NCBI GenBank assembly: GCA_903904635.1
Contig: CAIVDH010000254.1
Coordinates: forward strand, 1-9,254
DNA: 9,254 bases
Direction of reading: 5' to 3'
From: an uncultured Burkholderiales bacterium
GTDB taxonomy: Bacteria > Pseudomonadota > Gammaproteobacteria > Burkholderiales > Burkholderiaceae_D
Shown: piece by piece, positions 7,387 to 9,254 of the stretch
How the letters are laid out: each line of letters opens with the position of its first letter
Position numbering within the stretch: position 1 is the stretch's first letter
Notes under the pieces: model-generated
Seen by the model: the letters and a program-made list of their open reading frames with translations, nothing else
What the model was told of the DNA's origin: nothing
Databases searched by the model: none
Translations under genes and position numbers: made by a program

Positions 7387-7986
7387 CTAAGCTGGCTGCG
7401 TTGCAGCAGCAGCCGGCAGCTTGCCAAGATTGCTGTACACAAAATGAATAATGCCAGCAGCCGAACTTATTGCCAGACCACCCAATGCAGCAGCGCCTAT
7501 CCATGCTGCTTTGTTGGCAATCGAGTCATCGCCAGCGGTTTTCATGACGACCAATACACCCAATGCCGTTGTTGCTGACATCGTGATTATCGATAAAGTA
7601 CAACGCCCTTTTATGTTCGGCTCACTGCAGTAAAGATCTACAGGCTGAGAAACATCATCATTTCTATCTGGAGTCTTCGCCTCAACACTCTTGGCTGCAG
7701 CACTCTCTGTACCAGAAACACAAACACTCTCAGATGAATCCGAGCTGTCATTTTGATCTGACATCTTGACAACTACTGACCCACTCTCTTCACTCGCTGC
7801 GTTGTCCAAATTACCGAGTCTGAATTTACCTAATTCAGTGCGCGTATCGTCTGCTGATTTTTGAATAGGACGATTTAAAAGTTGTGGTTTTTTGACTTTA
7901 ACTTCCTTGTCGTCCATCTCTGTTCGTCTAGTATCTAGCACATTAAGATTTGTCTGACGCGGAATAGCCACTTTATCCATATTCAT
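7387..7986 (-). CDS. Unrecognised 199-residue protein with polar N-terminus and two-helix membrane hairpin
   Basis: I do not recognise this protein. Residues 1-127 are polar and low in hydrophobic clusters, with a Ser/Asp/Glu-rich stretch at about 64-100 and many Lys/Asp residues, so mostly disordered. Two hydrophobic segments follow, about 129-149 and 160-183, separated by a short TAGDDSIANK turn. The tail is Ala-rich. There is no N-terminal signal peptide. A membrane hairpin with both ends on the same side is the simplest topology. I chose ATG 7986 because GGAGGG (plus 7995-8000) lies 8 bases upstream; the frame stays open to 8148 but would run through palindromes. Two sampled 60-base stretches are 35% and 42% GC, against 58% for one in glmS, suggesting a different origin. 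It faces glmS tail to tail. A secreted-effector role is conceivable but unsupported. Confidence 0.7.
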   Translation of the reverse strand: MNMDKVAIPRQTNLNVLDTRRTEMDDKEVKVKKPQLLNRPIQKSADDTRTELGKFRLGNLDNAASEESGSVVVKMSDQNDSSDSSESVCVSGTESAAAKSVEAKTPDRNDDVSQPVDLYCSEPNIKGRCTLSIITMSATTALGVLVVMKTAGDDSIANKAAWIGAAALGGLAISSAAGIIHFVYSNLGKLPAAAATQPA

Positions 7987-7994
7987 ACTTTGCT

Positions 7995-8000
7995 CCCTCC
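7995..8000 (-). promoter_or_regulatory. Strong Shine-Dalgarno deciding the start of the orphan gene
   Basis: The minus strand reads GGAGGG followed by 8 bases and then ATG at 7986. This is the strongest ribosome-binding site in the window, and it settles the start codon against the upstream in-frame alternative at 8148. A second in-frame ATG two codons later (7980) has wider spacing. Confidence 0.85.
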
Positions 8001-8005
8001 ATGAT

Positions 8006-8023
8006 TGTTGAAAAACTTCAACA
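8006..8023 (-). promoter_or_regulatory. 7-bp hairpin directly upstream of the orphan gene's ribosome-binding site
   Basis: On the minus strand TGTTGAA and TTCAACA pair perfectly around a four-base GTTT loop. The repeat ends 5 bases before the GGAGGG ribosome-binding site. In the leader RNA this would be a small stem next to the translation start; at the DNA level it would be an 18-bp operator-like palindrome. Its role is inferred from position only. Confidence 0.5.
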
Positions 8024-8070
8024 CAAGAGCAAATTTCAAGCCTGCTATTTATTTCAAAACAAAAGAAATT

Positions 8071-8106
8071 AAATTGATCAACGAACATTTGTTCGATGAT
8101 CAATTT
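8071..8106. repeat. 36-bp near-perfect palindrome
   Basis: The arms are AAATTGATCA (8071-8080) and TGATCAATTT (8097-8106), then a single A/A mismatch pair (8081, 8096), then CGAAC/GTTCG around the four-base loop ATTT. That gives 15 of 16 pairs. Read on the minus strand it is followed by the T-rich AATTTCTTTTGTTTTG, so it could be the intrinsic terminator of the GST gene, which ends 54 bases before it. It also lies 85 bases upstream of the orphan start, so an operator or attenuator role is equally possible. Confidence 0.75.
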
Positions 8107-8122
8107 AGCTTTCACTCTAGAT

Positions 8123-8146
8123 GTGCGCGCCCTTTTTCCCGCGCAC
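8123..8146. repeat. 7-bp GC-only-core inverted repeat downstream of the GST gene
   Basis: GTGCGCG (8123-8129) and CGCGCAC (8140-8146) pair perfectly around a 10-base loop, CCCTTTTTCC on the plus strand. It lies 14 bases past the GST stop codon. The plus strand continues with AAAAAA; on the minus strand the T run precedes the stem, so it is not a canonical terminator for the GST transcript by itself. Confidence 0.5.
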
Positions 8147-8160
8147 AAAAAACTAGCAAC

Positions 8161-9093
8161 TCATACCGCGTCTGCTTTTTTCAACACAAACCCCACACGC
8201 GGAAAATGCACATGCACTTTGCCTGCGCGCGCATCGATACGCGCTATCGTATAACGCGTCCGCGTTGCTGACAGTAATATGCCCGCCGTAGGCTCCAGAC
8301 CAAAACTCTCTGCCGCAATGACCACTTCGCTCCCCAGCGTAATTTCATGTTCGTCCTGAAATATTTCATTGCTAATTAAAGCCGGTTGCGTAGCGCTGGC
8401 AACCGCAATCGCCTCCTCAGGACTGCACTTGGTCGAGTTACCATGACCAATCGCGGCCATTCTGTCCATCCAACTCAGCACCTGCGGCGTCGCATTTAAA
8501 ATATCGGCCATTACCGGCATACGAGTACGCGTAAACCAAAGTGGATGATAAACCGCAAAATCTGCAATACAGGGGGCGTCACCCATTAAGTAAGCTTGCG
8601 CATCCAACATATTGGCAATACGCCGCAAATAACTTTTATAAGCGGCAGTCGCATCAGCGGCCGGCATACGCGGTGCATTGTTACGCATAGCCGCACGGTC
8701 TTGTGCAAAGATTTTCAGTTGATCAGGATCAGGAAAAATCGACAGCGCACCTTTTGGCTGAAAGTTATACGCCATCGCAGCCTGAAACAACGTCGTATCT
8801 GCCCATTGCGCCAACACGCGCGCCAACCCTTTATGCGATGAAGGATACAAAGCAGGCTCAGGAACCAGATTTTCAATCACATCACAAATTAAACTGGTAT
8901 CGCAATACACATCAGCACCAATTTGCAATACAGGCGTACGCCGATAACCTCCTGTCAGCGCAACCAGATCTAGCTTAGGCATCACCATCGGTATATGCAC
9001 CGATTGCCAGTTTAATTTTTTTGCACCGAGTATCAACCGAATTTTTTCAGCAAATGGCGAAGTAGGGTAATGATGCAAGATCAAATCGGACAT
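8161..9093 (-). CDS. Glutathione S-transferase-fold protein with C-terminal extension
   Basis: This is a 310-residue cytoplasmic protein. Residues 1-80 form a thioredoxin-like GST N-terminal domain: HHYPTSPFAEK (7-17) carries the probable glutathione-activating Ser12, P54 in RRTPVLQ is the cis-proline, and CDTSLI (64-69) holds the usual glutathione-carboxylate contacts. Residues about 88-200 are the all-helical C-terminal domain, with D178 in CIADFAVYHP as the conserved N-capping Asp. Standard GSTs end near 200-220. Here about 90 more residues (from about 215) look beta-rich, with alternating segments such as TRYTIARIDARAGKVHVHF. The substrate is unknown. AAGGAAA (plus 9098-9104) is a good ribosome-binding site. 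The gene seems monocistronic within this view. Confidence 0.9.
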   Translation of the reverse strand: MSDLILHHYPTSPFAEKIRLILGAKKLNWQSVHIPMVMPKLDLVALTGGYRRTPVLQIGADVYCDTSLICDVIENLVPEPALYPSSHKGLARVLAQWADTTLFQAAMAYNFQPKGALSIFPDPDQLKIFAQDRAAMRNNAPRMPAADATAAYKSYLRRIANMLDAQAYLMGDAPCIADFAVYHPLWFTRTRMPVMADILNATPQVLSWMDRMAAIGHGNSTKCSPEEAIAVASATQPALISNEIFQDEHEITLGSEVVIAAESFGLEPTAGILLSATRTRYTIARIDARAGKVHVHFPRVGFVLKKADAV

Positions 9094-9254
9094 ATCGTTT
9101 CCTTTTTTATTTACGCAATAAAATCTATACAGCGCATCGAAGCGAGTGCTTCATATCAATCATGTTAACCCGGATAGTAAAACATCTTTTTTAATACCTA
9201 ATACACCCGCTGATTTTTAGCAGCCCATCATTTACAGTGCGCCTAATCGTCATA
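9094..9254. other. Upstream region of the GST gene, no gene seen
   Basis: These 161 bases carry the GST ribosome-binding site at their left end and presumably its promoter. TATAGA on the minus strand (plus 9125-9130) is a possible -10 box, but no convincing -35 lies at the right distance. A small stem GAAGC-GAGT-GCTTC lies near 9139-9152. I see no credible start of another gene. Confidence 0.4.

Noticed and set aside
7388..7424. Bulged inverted repeat (AAGCTGGCTGC with a later GCAGC...AGCTT)
   Set aside because: It lies in the Ala/Gln-rich coding tail of the orphan gene and needs a 3-base bulge; repeated GCA/GCT codons explain it.
7987..8148. In-frame N-terminal extension of the orphan protein to an ATG at 8148 (253 residues)
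   Set aside because: It would run through two inverted repeats, has no good ribosome-binding site, and the GGAGGG site at 7995-8000 fits the ATG at 7986.
8005..8271. Plus-strand open frame across the palindromes and the GST 3' end
   Set aside because: It mixes low-complexity leader sequence with antisense GST codons, has no plausible start signal and shows no protein-like pattern.

Overview
The window looks like ordinary chromosomal backbone of a Betaproteobacterium, with one lineage-specific insert. Three things point that way: the gene order methyltransferase / pteridine-reductase-like SDR / folB / ttcA / glmU / glmS, the long-N-terminus form of FolB, and mid-range GC by eye. A Nitrosomonadales or Methylophilales-like member is my best guess, from memory of gene order and protein resemblance and not from any search.

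Layout. Positions 25-110 (minus) hold a complete tRNA-Tyr(GUA) behind a near-consensus sigma-70-type promoter. Positions 245-651 (minus) hold two tandem small DUF2905-type membrane proteins, preceded at 689-1828 (minus) by a MidA/NDUFAF7-like SAM methyltransferase. Divergently, 1876-4032 (plus) carries a pteridine-reductase-like SDR, dihydroneopterin aldolase FolB and the tRNA 2-thiocytidine enzyme TtcA, closely packed. After a 108-bp gap with a likely promoter come glmU and glmS (4141-7334, plus), the two-gene route to UDP-GlcNAc. On the right, 8161-9093 (minus) is a GST-fold protein with an extra C-terminal domain.

Between glmS and the GST gene is the unusual part: an AT-richer islet (about 7340-8160). 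It encodes a 199-residue protein on the minus strand that I do not recognise, with a long polar, disordered-looking N-terminal half and a two-helix hydrophobic hairpin near the C-terminus. Its start is fixed by a strong Shine-Dalgarno. The 174 bp upstream hold three separate inverted repeats, one a 36-bp near-perfect palindrome, and a fourth strong hairpin lies just past its stop codon.

How the genes fit together: SDR and FolB belong to pterin/folate chemistry. TtcA and tRNA-Tyr belong to translation. GlmS makes glucosamine-6-phosphate and GlmU converts its downstream product GlcN-1-P to UDP-GlcNAc for peptidoglycan and LPS. I see no CRISPR array, IS element, riboswitch, attachment site or replication origin. 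The best candidate for something undescribed is the orphan 199-residue gene and its palindrome-rich leader; nothing here proves a new multi-gene system.
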